Assembly: GCA_951799425.1 (NCBI GenBank)
Contig: OX637394.1
Coordinates: 12,580,501 to 12,644,500, forward strand
DNA from: Ilex aquifolium
Lineage: Eukaryota; Streptophyta; Magnoliopsida; Aquifoliales; Aquifoliaceae
Direction: 5' to 3'
DNA length: 64,000 bases
Below the pieces are notes generated by a model. It ran no database searches and had not been told where the DNA came from. It was given only the letters and a program-made list of their open reading frames with translations. Shown piece by piece: positions 22,538 through 35,744 of the stretch. Numbering within the stretch: position 1 is the stretch's first letter; each line of letters starts with the position of its first letter. A program made the translations under genes and the position numbers.

Positions 22538-23672
22538 TTACTTTCACAACTTGTCATCCTTCATTATAAGAATACTAATAGTTTCACGAGGAAGGCATTT
22601 ATTGAAGTTGGTGACTTTGATCCACAGCAAATATATGCATATAATGGCAATGATTTTGTATTTTTGGAATTACGATGGACAAAATAAATTTCAAACGCAC
22701 CCAATTATCCCAAAATTACATACATTTACGTGCGTCGTGCCAACACATATATGAGTTTAAATGTAAGGTTTTTTATTTTTAAAAAAAATAATGATGTTAT
22801 TTTAATTTAATTTGTTGAGTTAATTTATCAATTTATTTCATTGTAGCTGTTTGATTAACAGTAAATTCTAATATTACATGAGATATTACTTGAACATAAA
22901 ATATAAAATCCTGGGAATGTTCGATACATCCAATATATGGCGAATCCGGATGCATTAAGAGGAGGCCACGTGGTAGGATCTGAAGAAAAGCAGGAAATGA
23001 TCAACCACAACTTTGTTTCGAAAAGGGAGATAAACTACCTGAGAGTTACAAGCCAAATAACTGTTGATGGAGACAGAAACTATCGAAGGTAGCTGCTATA
23101 AAAGAGAGGCAAGGAGAAAGTCAAAAAGATAACTTCAAATTCTCACAAGACCCACGATCTGTGCATTTTTAGGAGTAGTGTTAAGTTAGTTTTAGGAAAT
23201 AGTTATTGTTGTAATGCTGTTAATTCAATTTTTCTGTAATTGAAATCCCTCTGATTAGATTAATAAAAAAAATTCTATTTTATTAATTCACCGTTATGTG
23301 TGAATCAATTAAATACTATAAATCCCTTTGATTAGATTAACAGATATACTATAAATCTAACAATTATAGGATCTTAAATCAATAAATTAGACCCGAATAA
23401 TATAACATGATTGTTTTTAGAAGCAAATATGATGATTGGAGCCAGGGTTACGATCTTATCATTAACAAATTATTTTCTTCTCTCCCTCACCCTGTCTTGT
23501 TTTTTTATTTCTCTTTTGCTTTGAACCGCTATAACGTGAAGTCGTATAGAACTGAGAGATACATGCATTTGAACTACGATCGATATGTGTATAGTCACAG
23601 CGTGTTGAAATATTAATCACTTAAAAGACTCCTTCCAACTATTGAAAATTTTGACGTATGAAATTACGTACC

Positions 23673-23722
<50 letters not shown>

Positions 23723-23852
23723 ATATATATATATACATATCTATCTATCTATCTATCTTGCATATTCAGGAAAGTTATATATATCTTGCATACTGGGAAA
23801 ACTTAGAAAGCATAAACTTGAACTTGACCAAATTTCTTTGCACCACTTCGTC
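22538..23852 (+). promoter_or_regulatory. Upstream region of S28 copy 3
   Basis: No gene is seen. A TATA-like CTATAAAAG near 23096 and AT-rich sequence follow. A C-run and (CT)n microsatellite occupy about 23671-23716, then TATATATATATA near 23723-23735, roughly 120 bp before the ATG. In plants CT-rich leaders near the start site are common, so this may be the core promoter or 5' UTR. Confidence 0.4.
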
Positions 23853-24262
23853 ATGAAATCTCTCCAAATTCTACATCAATGGCTTCTTCTTCTTCTTCTT
23901 GTTCTCTTCTCGACCGTCATTTCTGCAACACCGTTTGATACACCGAGGCTCAGTCCATTCCGAAGAACAGTTTCGGAAGAATCTAACACCGTTTCTGGGG
24001 ATTTCAGAACATTTTTTTATACTCAAACACTTGATCATTTCAACTACAGACCTGAAAGTTATGCCACTTTTAAGCAAAGATATATGATGAATTCAAAGTA
24101 CTGGGGTGGGGCAAAAGAAAATGCTCCAATTTTTGTTTATTTAGGTGCAGAAGCGTCACTGGACAGAGATCTAGGTAATATTGGATTTCTCACAGATAAC
24201 GCTGCTCGTTTCAAAGCTCTTTTGGTATATATTGAGGTAAGAATTAACGAGGTGTTCGAAAT

Positions 24263-24307
<45 letters not shown>

Positions 24308-27300
24308 GATTTTCAGGGTCACAACGAGTTCAAGCTACAGGTCTTTGAAACTGTTAGTGAACTTCTTTGATGAATCCTTAAACTTTGAAATAGGGTTTAT
24401 AATGAGTTATCTTATAACGAATATTATTAAGTTAAAATTTAATTATTATAAACAACTCACTTATTCCTCTAATATTAAAACTAGAAAATTGAATTATCAA
24501 CTTATAAAATATAACAACAGTTAAAATTAATTCAATTTTCATCCATTTTGATACATTTGTACAAAATTCATCCACAAGATTTTTTTTTTTTGCTCAAAAA
24601 TATCATTTTTATTACACAACCCCCAAGTCTAACCCCACCAATTTACACATATACCTCTTTTCTCTCTCCCACCTACCTCTTTCTTATTTTATTTTTGCTA
24701 ATTTAATTTTAAACTACATGATTAAATAGAAAAAAATATATTTAAAATGTTGTACGATCAATGTTCGACTTTTTGTATTATAAAATGTCTTTAGACAAGG
24801 AGTTATTGCTAATAATCTTATATATTTGAGTTATTGTCAAGTAGAAATCGTATTTTATCGGGTTTTGTCAAATCATTGATTTGATGGATTTTATGAATAT
24901 ACCCGTTTATCACCCGAATTTATTAATATAATATAATACTTCTTTATAATTTTTGTATTGAATTCTATTTACCAAGTCTAACATTTAGAAACTTTTTGTT
25001 TTCTCTTGATCAGCATCGGTTTTATGGACAATCAAACCCCTTGGGATCAATAGAAAAAGCATTAGAAAATGACAACATGCGCGGCTATTTCAACTCGGCT
25101 CAAGCTCTAGCAGATTATGCGGAAGTGTTGGTGTACTTGAAAAAAAAATTGCACGCTCAAAATTCGCCAATCATTGTTGTTGGAGGATCTTATGGCGGAA
25201 GTATGTGATTGCACACTATTATTCTTGGTTTTGGATCCTGTTAGTTTTAATTTTTGTCGATTTTGAGACAAGTTTAATTACGCACCACTAATTTTTAGGT
25301 TTCATCGGAATCAATAAATTCTATTATATACACCTTACTTGTGACATCCACTAAATTGAATTGTGGATGATCAAACTTCATGAATTGGTCTTCAACCCCC
25401 CCCCCCCCCCCACCTCCCTCTCTCTACATATTTATATTATATACAATACATATATATGACTGTAGTCACTCACCAATACTATACCTTTTATTTATTTTAA
25501 TATTTTTATTTGAACTTTTCAGTGTTGGCTGCATGGTTTCGGCTAAAATATCCACACATCACTCTTGGTGCTCTGGCATCATCTGCTCCAATTCTCTACT
25601 TCGATGACATCACTCCCCAGAGTGGATTTTATTCAGTTGTCACCAAGGATTTCAAGGTAATAAAAATTCATTTTTTCAAAATCAATCCTTTGAATATTAA
25701 ATTCACCCTTTAGAAAATATACTAATAATAATAAATTATTGATTGATGGATCGATGTTGCAGGATGCTAGTGAGAGTTGCTACCAAACTATAAGAAAATC
25801 ATGGTCTGAAATTGACAAAGTGGCTCCAAAACCTAATGGCCTTTCAGTCCTCAGCCAAACATTCAAGACTTGCACGTAAATATTCAATTTTTTGCAGCCA
25901 TCTTGTTGAATTATTTCACTGATTCACGATCGAGACTCTAATTAATTTGAATGATTATAATGGTGTTGTTTCAGGACTTTGGAACAATCTTCTGATCTAA
26001 AGGACTATTTGGACTCGATATACTCCGAAGCAGCCCAGTATGATGAGCCACCAACATATCCGGTTGCCGAAATATGTGGCGGCATCGATGGAGGATTGGA
26101 AGGAGATGATATTCTTGGCCGGATATTCGCCGGTGTCGTGGCTTATAAAGGAAAGAGATCATGTTATGACATAAACGAATATAACTATCCTAGTGAAACC
26201 AAGATGGGGTGGGCTTGGCAGGTAACATATTTATCATCCCAAATAGGGTTTCAATATTACCAACCAACAAGTAGACAACCACACAAAAACACGAATTCGA
26301 AAATGATACAATGAATTCACACAATAATAAATAGATAAAAACTAGTGTTTGAACCAAATCACATGTTTAACGGGTATTGAATTTTTATTTTTTTTAATTA
26401 GATATAGTTTTGTAAGAATTAATGTTTTGAAATTAAATAACTTTTGTTTGTTGTGCCATAATTTGGATCAAGTGGATTTATCATATATAAGAGATTTATT
26501 GCTAGTGGATTCGGTTGAAATAATAAATAAAAAAAAAAGTGTACTCAGAATAAGATTTTAGGTTCACTATTTACACGAAAATAAAATAAATAAGTCACAA
26601 ATCTTAAATGACACGACTCGATTGACGCTCTACATCTCATATACGTATATGTCATCCTTATAATTGTCTTCCGTTTACACTAATTTGAATGCGACTGGTT
26701 TCTGTATACAGCAATGTAGTGAGATGGTGATGCCCATTGGCCGTGGCAAGAACGACACTATGTTCCCACCAGAGCCTTTCAATTTAAACGGTTTCATGAT
26801 GGACTGCAACAGCTTGTTTGGTGTCCGACCTCGAACCCAGTGGGTTACAACCTATTATGGAGGCCAAGTATGTCATTTTCGAACATATTTCTCAGTATTT
26901 TCCGAGAACTTGTGATGTTTTGTTCATTTCCAGAACTTATAGAGTTCTTCCTTTTCTTTTTTTGGCTTTATTACAGGATATGAAATTGGTTCTCCAAAGA
27001 TATGCTAGAAACATTATTTTCTCCAATGGATTGAGAGATCCTTACAGTAGTGGAGGGTAAGTACAAGAGACGGCCTAAATTGATTGTTTTGGGATTGAGA
27101 CAGCTTAAATTGGTTCCAATCTTCTACACGTAATTGATGATTTTTCTTACTTATGACAGGGTTTTGGAGGACATATCGAATAGTATACTTTGTGTTCAAA
27201 CAACCGAGGGTATGTTCTCAACTCAAACAAACCAATCAATCAATTACGACATTCATAATGCATATATGATATATCTATAATACGAGAACTCTAACTAAAT

Positions 27301-27453
27301 CAATTTAAACTTGCAGGATCCCATTGCTTAGATATAGTTAAAGCGACGCAAAGTGATCCACAATGGTTGATCATGCAACGGAAGATAGAGATCGAGATCA
27401 TAGAAGGATGGATTCGAAAGCATTATGCTGACCTTCTTTTGCTGAAACAATAG
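23853..27453 (+). CDS. Serine carboxypeptidase S28 (lysosomal Pro-X carboxypeptidase-like), copy 3, complete
   Basis: Nine exons: 23853-24236, 25014-25200, 25523-25656, 25763-25875, 25975-26221, 26712-26867, 26977-27056, 27160-27209 and 27317-27453, giving 495 residues, all introns GT-AG. ATG 23853 is chosen because it opens a strong signal peptide ([20 protein letters not shown]); an upstream in-frame extension would encode only the CT microsatellite. The family signature [20 protein letters not shown] is present. The triad is complete: Ser187 in GGSYGG, Asp428 in [11 protein letters not shown], His453 in GSHCLDI. The C-terminus is [13 protein letters not shown]. Exon lengths 187, 134, 113, 156, 80 and 50 are identical to copy 1; differences lie only in exons 1, 5 and 9. 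Predicted role: secreted or vacuolar exopeptidase cleaving after proline. This looks the most intact copy and probably the active gene of the right half. Confidence 0.93.
24265..24304. repeat. (CT)n microsatellite in intron 1 of copy 3
   Basis: A CT run of about 40 bp lies roughly 30 bp inside the intron, close to the donor at 24237. A second CT tract precedes the gene. Confidence 0.95.
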
Positions 27454-27952
27454 ATATGCAACATCTTAAAGGATACAGACATCTCCAATAAGCTCTCAAA
27501 GGAGAGTTAATTGCAGCCATAATCACTTAATCAAGTGCACATAACAAATTTCAGGTTGGAAAACTGAAGACTTGGAAATGAAGAAGAAATAAAATTCCAT
27601 TAATTCCTAAAACATTTTTTGTAAAGATTCGTTTCACACGAAGAATAGCTGGCTCCATGACGGGTGAAGATGCGCCGTTGGAGCTTGCTGAAAAGCTTAT
27701 TTTTTGATTATTTTCTTGACAGAACCTTGTGTGATCAAGGTTCTTAATTAAAAGGGCTTGTCTTGAGCTCGAGAGCCTTGAGACTTGGTCTGGAATGTAA
27801 TTTTAGCACACTTTTTCACTGTGTAGAATCAATGAAGAAGATGATGAATTGTTTATTTGTAAAATTTCTCAAAGGATTAATCCTCTAGATTTGCTTGAGA
27901 TCCACGATGGACTTCTTGTGCTTGTTTTTTTCTACCAATATTAGGTGAACGG
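27454..27952 (+). other. 3' flank of copy 3
   Basis: Probable 3' UTR with an AATAAA signal near 27588-27593, then sequence without a recognisable gene up to the gypsy LTR. Confidence 0.5.
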
Positions 27953-29771
27953 TGTAAAACCCGAAAAAAAAAAATTATTATTAAAAATCCTAATTACAGG
28001 GATAAAATAGTAATTAATTGTTAAAGTACGGGTCAAAAATGTGAATTTTTATATAATTCAAATGACGAAACGGACATCACCGTTTGATCCGTCTCGCGAA
28101 ATCTAGCTACCGAGTGAATTTTTTGTAAAATTCTGAGACAGAACATGTGTTACAACGTGATCGGGTGTCACGCGACTAAAATAATTGCGATCAGATTTTA
28201 TTTGCGGGACCCGAAAAATAATTTAAGGTTAGTTCAATAAAAAATTATTATAAATTTAAAATGAGACGAGTTTAATTAATTAGGAATAAAATTGGACCCG
28301 TTAAAATTGAATTTGTGGCACGATGTGGGCCAAATAGTTAAAATTATATAAAATGGAAGACTTTTGTCTTCCACTTCTTCGGCAGCCGTTCAGCGAGACA
28401 GAAAAAGAGAGAAAAAAATAGAGGAAAAGAAAAGAAAAAGTAAAAAGTTAGATTTTTTATCTTTTTCTTTAGATTTACGAAGATTTAACCGTTTAATCGC
28501 TTCGGACCAAAAATTAAAGTTGCTCTACTTAGCGAGAGCTACGCAACGACACCAAAGATCGTATTTTTCTCTAAAAATATCAAGTACGAGAATTTATACC
28601 TAAGGCTTGAGAAGCTGAATTTGGGCTTTACTTGGAGTCTACTACGTGGGCTCACGCTACGAAAGGTAGGGTTTCCCATATTTAGATGTAATTTCAACCT
28701 AAAATATGACATATGAAATGGGCAGGTTAAGGGTGTATATCACATATTAGGTCTTGACTAGTGTAACTAGTAGGTCAAATATATGATTTATAATTAGTTT
28801 TGTAATTAGTAAAATCCTATTATGATTAACTTGATGTAAGTTAATGTTAGTGGTTTAAAGCATGTTAACCGTACATTAGCATGACTTGATGTTTAATTGG
28901 CATATCAAGTTTAATAAAATTATTAGCTTGTTATGTGATTATGAAATAATATGTATGTTAAATGATTATTTAACATATGATTATTGTGGTGGACTTGTGC
29001 TTATGTTTATAGAATTAATAAACATGTTGTCGTGTTGGAAGTAATAAACATACTATTTGTGTAAATTGATGTGTCTCTAGGTGTTTGTTTAAATGTCTAG
29101 GTGAATACAAGTATGTTAGTTGAGTTGATTATCTTATATAACATGCTTGAGATTGTGTTGAAAATGTCATTATATTGCATTCAATATGTAATGGACATTG
29201 TAAATGGTACCAAAGGCAATTGCACATTATATTGCATTATGCATGAGTTGCACTACATTCATGGTTATTGACATGGGTGGGAATGTGTTCATGGTATGAA
29301 ATCAATCACCACATAGGTGGTTGATCATGGGCTCGGGAAAGTCGTACCAAGGTCCGGCTGAGTCGCACGGGAAATTAAATGGATAAATGTGTCGGGGATA
29401 ACAAGAAGGACTAGATTCTCACTTGTATAAAGTAGGAAAAATTAGGACAGAAGACTTCCCTGAGATTTTGCTAGTTGCATCATCATTAGCGTCCTCGTCG
29501 TCCGCTGAGTCGGGAGTTTATTCGGGAAACATAGGTGGGTCGTTCTTGCCTCCTTGTAAGGTTTTGTGTGTGCTCCAACTTTACGTTCAATCCTTGGGAC
29601 CTGCAAGCAATTGACATACCAATTAAAATGCACTAACTAACTAACTACATTATTTCTTAAAAAAAATAAAAACTAAATTAAAATAAAATGAAATAAAACT
29701 TAGAAACTAAAATTTGGGTTGCCTCCCAATTAGCGCTTGTTTTATAGTCTTCAGCCTGACTACTCCCTGTT

Positions 29772-31037
29772 TCATCCCGGGTCGACATAGGTAATTGAGG
29801 TCTTTTCACAATCAATGTCGCCGCCCCAATAGTGCTTAAGTCTTTGCCGTTTCACCTTGAAAGTTCTTTTTGAATTGGCTTCCTTGACTTCAACTGCTCC
29901 ATGCGGGAACACCTCCTCTTTATATCGATTGGCATTCTTAAGGGGATCTGAAATACAGCTTTGAACGACTACCTCATTCACTGCCTTTTCAACCACATCA
30001 ACCCGAAAACATTCTTCTACTTCCTCTGAAAATTTCATAGCTGAAAATACATTGAATGTAACCTCTTGATCTTGGACTCGCATAGTTAGCTCACCTTTCT
30101 GTACATCGATAAGTGTTCTCCCCGTTGCTAAGAATGGCCGCCCAAGAATAATAGGTATTTCTCTATCTTCCTCACAATCTAAGACTATGAAATCAGCTGG
30201 AAAAATGAACTTATCCACTTTAACTAGAACGTCCTCAACTATGCTCCTTGGATAAGTGAGTGATCTATCCGCCAGCTGCAGTGTAACATTAGTAGGCTTC
30301 GCTTCCTTCAAACCCAATTTCCGATAAATTGAGAATGGCATCAAGTTAATACTAGCTCCCAAGTCACACAATGCTCTCCCAAAAAGCTGACTGCCTATTG
30401 TGCATGGAATTGTGAAGCTACCCGGATCTTTGAGCTTTGGTGGTAGCTTCTTTTGAAGAATAGCACTGCACTCCTCCGTAAGTGCCACTGTCTCAAAATC
30501 GCCTAGTTTTCTCTTCTTTGACAAAATTTCATTCAAAAATTTCACATAGTTAGGCATGTTTTCAACTGCTTCTGCGAAAGGGATATTTATTTGGAGTTTC
30601 TTAAATACTTCCATGAATTTAGAGAACTGCTTATCCCACTTCTGTTTTTGCAAACGTTGTGGAAACGGCACGGGAGGCACAATAGGCCTCGGATTACCTC
30701 CCTTAGAAATTACAATTGTATCACTTTCCTTCTTCTCATGTTCCACATTCTTGCTAGCTTTTATTTCACCCTCGCTATTATCTCCATGTGATTGTCTTGG
30801 AGTTCCACCAACAACCTCAGGTAACTCTTTTCCGCTTCGTAATGTAATAGCATTGCAGTGCTCCTTACCTTCCCTCTTAGGATTTATCTCTGTATCACTA
30901 GGTAGAATGCCTTGAGGTCGGTTGTTAATGGCAGTAGCAAGTTGACCCATTTGGTTTTCCAAGTTTCGGATTGATACATCCATACTGTTCATCCTTGTCT
31001 CACTTTGTGCTATATACCTGGAAAGTAGCTCCTCCAA
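29772..31037 (-). pseudogene. Athila-type aspartic protease region (fossil)
   Basis: Contains the retropepsin-like core CDLGASINLMPFSIYRKLGL, then DFIVLDCEEDREIPIILGRP and FLATGRTLIDVQKGELTMRV, characteristic of Athila gag-protease products. The downstream pol domains are missing. Confidence 0.88.
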
Positions 31038-31052
31038 ATTTGACTTCTTTTC

Positions 31053-32174
31053 CTACTGTGGTGGAGCTTGATTTTGAAAGCCTGGTAGGTATGATTGTGT
31101 TGGAGCAGAAGTTTGGGCTTGATTATTATTCCATGAAAAGCCCGGATGATTCCTCCAACTAGGGTTATAATTGTTGGAATTATTGCTATATTGCTGCCTG
31201 TTGTGGTTACCAATGTATTGTACCGACTCAGGATTAATTGCACATTGATTACTCGGATGGTTCCCTGCACACAATTCATAGACAATTGCCACACTCTGAA
31301 TAGGCTGTACCCCTAGAGCATCAATTTTCTTTGATAACGTAGCAACTTGTGCAGCCAATGCAGTAACTGCATCAACTTCATAAATCCATGCTACCTTTGG
31401 TTGATTGGTCCTTGTAGAGGGCCACTGATAATTGTTGGCAGCCATCGTCTCCAATAATTCGTAGGCCTCATCGAAATTCTTCCCCATCAGTGCCCCTCCT
31501 GCAGCTGCATCGATACTAGTTCGGGTAGCACTAAACAACCCGTTGTAGAACGTTTGAACTTGCAACCAATTAGGAATACCATGGTGAGGGCATTTTCGGA
31601 GTAAGTCTTTGAATCTCTCACAAGCTTCATAGAGAGTCTCAGAATCATGCTGTAAGAATGAAGTGATGTCGTTCCTCATCCTTGCAGTTTTAGCTGGTGG
31701 AAAGAATTTAGCTAAGAATTTTTGAACTAAATCTGACCATGTAGTAATAGAACCCGATGGCAATGAATGCAACCAACTCTTTGCCTTATCACGAAGTGAG
31801 AAAGGGAAAAGTCGGAGTCTAATCACATCTTCAGAAACCCCATTATATCTGAATGTGTCGCATATCTCCAGAAAACTCACCAAATGATCGTTTGGGTCGT
31901 CGTTAGGCAAACCCCCAAACTGCACTGAATTCTGAATCATTTGGATGGTACCCGGCTTGATCTCGAAACTATTTGCTTGAATTGCAGGCCTTTGAATGCT
32001 TGATTGTAATTCTGTAACAAGAGGCATAGCATAATCCCTTAGCGATTTCTGTTCTTCTTTAGCCATAATTTCTTGATTATTTACTTCTTGACACTGCTTT
32101 CGCAAGTTTCGGCACCTTCTCTCAATTTCGTCTTCGTACAGTAATAGCTCCTGACCTTTAGATCGTATTAGCAT
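31053..32174 (-). pseudogene. Athila-type gag region (fossil)
   Basis: Encodes a retrotransposon gag domain with the Athila-style block FGGLPNDDPNDHLVSFLEIC followed by VIRLRLFPFSLRDKAKSWLH and FLAKFFPPAKTARMRNDITS. It is the structural protein region of the remnant. Interrupted about once relative to the adjacent protease region. Confidence 0.88.
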
Positions 32175-32329
32175 ACAAAATTCAAGAGTGCTTGCGAAAA
32201 CAATTAAAACAGAAAATTAAAACAATTAAGACATAAAATTAAATAAGTTTAAACTAAGATCAAACTGATTGAAGTTAATATTGAAATAATTACTAGAAGA
32301 ATTCCCCGGCAACGGCGCCAAAAAACTTG

Positions 32330-33918
32330 TTGTCCGAATTTGGTATTGACAATTTACGTGCAAGTATACACGATCAACAAGTAAAAAGTGATAAATAGAG
32401 TATCGTTCCCACGGAGAATTATTACTAATAACTTTCAAGTACTAACTTTATATCAATTCAATTTTATTTAAACAATTGCAATCAACTATGAATTTACTAA
32501 TTTAAGAATAAACCTAAATTTAATAATCAAAGATTGAATTTAATAGATAGAAGAAGTTAAGATTACAACTTCTCCTAATGCTTCGTATAAATCTCTCCAC
32601 TCTCTTTCCAGTTAATTGATCAAAATAAGTTGTTAACTGAGACTTCAAAATTATTTATCAAACCTCTTCCGATAGTAAGATAAGCATATCTATCCCAATT
32701 AAATTACTATATTCCTATGCAAAATAAGTTGGAATAGATTCATTAAGTTCAAACTCTCATACAAGTTACACACGGCATATAGGTATATTCCTATCCTATA
32801 CACAAACCCAGCAATTCAATCCTAAGAAGAATTAACCAGACGCATGTCATCATATTCAGATCTAAACTTAGAATTCATCTCCCAATTTTATCTAGGTTAT
32901 CAAATTAATTGATGGCCAAATAATTATATATTAAGCACAAAATATGATAAACAACTCATATATGATCAACAAGAACTAGAAACGAGAGTAGATAAATTTA
33001 ACTAGACATTAGGTTCCGTTGCAATCTTAATAAGAATTTAGTTCATAATGTAATTGAAAAACATCCTTCTCAAATTAAACAACATCTTAGAAAATCAAGA
33101 AGTAAAAGTAAGGGAAAAGAATGAAAACTTAGTTGCAAGCTTCAATCCCACTCTAGCCTTCAAGTCCGATTTTCTTCGTGTCGGTTTCTTCGATTCTTGT
33201 CTTCAATTTTCTAGCAATACTTTGGTCTTCTTCTCTCTCTTTTCAGCCCCCAAAGTCATTATATTTATATTCTCCTCAAACCCTAGCACATAGGAGACAT
33301 TAGAGTCCAATTTCGGGTCAAAAAGGAGTCATAATTCGCGTCCAACTTCAGTAGGAGCGCGCTGGGGCGCTGGGACAGCGCTGGAACAACGCTGAAATTG
33401 CAGTTTCTGGGCGCCTGGGCGATGGAACAGCGCTGAAACAGCGCTGGGAAGGCAGATTTTGAGCTTTGGGGCGCTGGAACAGCGCTGGCCCCTTTTTTAA
33501 GCCTTCAGCTCTGGACCAGTTTTCGTAAAATCACCATAACTTTTGATCCAACCGTTGGATTGAGCTGAAATTTTGACACAATACAGAAGACATCTATATC
33601 TACAACTTTCATGTTTTGAACTTTTCCAGATTCTGAGTAGATCATGGTCAAAATGGAGGAAAACTGAGGTACTTTCACCAGATAGTTCTAGTTTTGGTGC
33701 CTTTGTTACCAAACACCAATACCTCCTTGATTTCTTTCACTTTTAAGCCTCCAAATCCTTGTTTCCTTCCAAATGATCTTGTTTGCATCAAAATGATGAT
33801 TCCTATCAAATAACATCAAAACACACAAAACAAATAAAAAAGAACATAAAATAATTAAAAACTTACAAATTCCTCAAGTTGAAAGTACTCAATTCGTAGG
33901 TATAAAATCGACTCATCA
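32330..33918 (-). repeat. 5' LTR of the Athila-like remnant
   Basis: About 1.59 kb between the primer binding site and TGATGAGTCG. It includes an iterated GGGCGCTGGAACAGCGCTG-type GC-rich patch at about 33355-33495. No second LTR is present to compare for age. Confidence 0.7.
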
Positions 33919-34777
33919 GTGTCCCATTTGTGTAATACCATAAATCATCTCCCCACAAAGACACAAGAAAATGAATTAATTAGTCATTGAGTGTACATAA
34001 CACCAATGATAGGGGGACTTGGAATGCTCGGATACATACGCATGGCATTGCATGTGTTGTGGGAGCTGGGGATGGGGCTCGGTGTTGGTATTGCTTGCTT
34101 GAGTTGCATCTCATGACATGACATGATTTATGACATTTGTTCATAATAGACATATTTGAATGAATGCATGAAATTATTGTTGCATGTGACATTTCATATG
34201 CATTTAGGTTGAGAGGAATTCTCTATAGGAGTTACCATATTAAGCGTTGGCTCACCCTTTATGAGAACATTTTCCAGGTATCGGCCAGGCATCCACCGAA
34301 GGCAAGGCCATGGGCCCGCTTTGACGACAGAGCCGGTCTGTTACTCTTATTTTGACCTTGCAGTACCTTGTATATGTTTACTTTTCACCTTCTATAATTT
34401 TTGTAAACAAAAACTTTTTTTATAGTAAAAAGACATGTATATGAGATTCTTTTGAGACATTTATTCTTTTATGAATGAATGTACGTAGTGATGATGATTA
34501 TGGTAGTATCCAATACTATGCAATTGAGTATTGATGAATGGACCCAGTGTGGTCAATGTTGTATGATTGTACATGTTGAGTTTTGGGTAGAGCTTCCCGT
34601 ACAAAGGAGACTCTGCCCAAATTTTGTTAAGTTATGGATTCCGGAAAATTGGGCATAACGGTATGGTATCGAATTACACGGTATCCACGGGTATTCCGGG
34701 GGTTGATGGGTGATCAACCAGATAATTACGGACACCCGAATTTTAGAGCGTCACAAACGTCACTTCGAAAAGACATC

Positions 34778-35741
34778 TATGCCCTTCCTCCTGTAGGCTT
34801 CTTAATTGTGTCGGATGAGACGAGTTCGTGTCGAGTCTTAACGAGTTCATGTTAAAAAAATATTTCACCAATACCCGATTCGTTTATTAGTTTGTATCTA
34901 AGGAATCATGTCATATTGGGTTCGTGTTGTGTATTAACCGTGTAAAATTAGTATATAAACAAGTCGTGTATTTCTTCTGATATTTTTTTGATCATATTTA
35001 TTCTGATTGACTTCACTCATACCCGATTCGTTTATTAATCGTATCGTGTTAGTTCCACTCGTTTACTAAACGGATGATTTAAGGAATACTCAAACCCTCT
35101 AAGTTTATTTCGTATTAACAAGTCGTGTCATATTTTGATACCCTATTCCCCGCCCCAGGGTGCTACGTGTGTATGAGGAAATATTGTCCATATTTCTTTC
35201 AATTCATTTGTTTGGTCTAGAATTTGAAACCAGACTTTGGCAATGCGAGTTCCCACGCTTATTATTGTGGGCGCAAGACCTACAGGTCAAACCAATTAGT
35301 TAACCTAAAATGTTCAAATGGACTAATCATTGCGACAGTTTTACCCCGTGGTTTAGAAGCATCGAATCGAGTTGCCATGTTTAAAATAATGTATTCTAGA
35401 AATTAATTGGACCAAGTCCAATTGACAACCCCTAACTCGCCTAGTCTGAAGGTCGGGGGTTAATTACATGCATTTTGACAATAATTCATTTCTCATATAT
35501 TTTTATTTTTGAAGGTTCTATTCTATCTTTGAAAGATTTCACAATACAAATTTTTAGCTCAAAAAATCCGTTGCAACTCGTCCAAAGTTATGAAACAATT
35601 CTAAATGGCAATGGACTTACTTTTTAGCCACCATCGATGATATTGGGAGCGATTCATACACTATTTCTTTATTGATTAGTTTTGAAACCTATATGTTGCA
35701 CTTTTATGCGACACTTTCTATTACATAAAAATAATTATAAT
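34778..35741. other. Left end of unit 1
   Basis: No gene. Degenerate CGTGTC/CGTTTATTA iterations run at 34790-35140 and are shared with 48908-49240. The remainder is AT-rich. Confidence 0.5.
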
Positions 35742-35744
35742 TAA

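Larger units (their letters stand above)
29394..33918 (-). mobile_element. Athila-like Ty3/gypsy remnant, incomplete
   Basis: Reverse-oriented. Its 5' LTR runs from 33918 (TGATGAGTCG) to about 32330; the tRNA-Asp-type primer binding site (TGGCGCCGTTGCCGGGGA) is at 32320-32303; then gag and protease regions. No reverse transcriptase, RNase H or integrase and no second LTR is visible, so the element is broken or was a gag-protease-only non-autonomous type. GTGTC at 29389-29393 and 33919-33923 may be its target duplication. It is younger than the LTR it interrupts. Confidence 0.8.
27953..34755 (+). mobile_element. Ty3/gypsy solo LTR split by a nested element
   Basis: Starts TGTAAAACCCGAAAAA and ends GAGCGTCACA, with flanking AACGG (27948-27952) and AACGT (34756-34760), a 5-bp target duplication with one change. 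No internal domains of this element are present, so it is a solo LTR (fossil) of about 2.3 kb. It is split into about 27953-29393 and 33919-34755 by a younger Athila-like remnant. Short open frames such as the lysine-rich one near 28364-28603 are LTR sequence, not a gene. Confidence 0.75.

Noticed and set aside
23658-23852. Upstream in-frame start for S28 copy 3
   Set aside because: It would place a microsatellite-encoded Ser/Leu run ahead of the signal peptide. The ATG at 23853 matches the start of the other copies.
28364-28603. Lysine-rich 79-codon open frame
   Set aside because: Lies inside the gypsy solo LTR and has no homologous domain.
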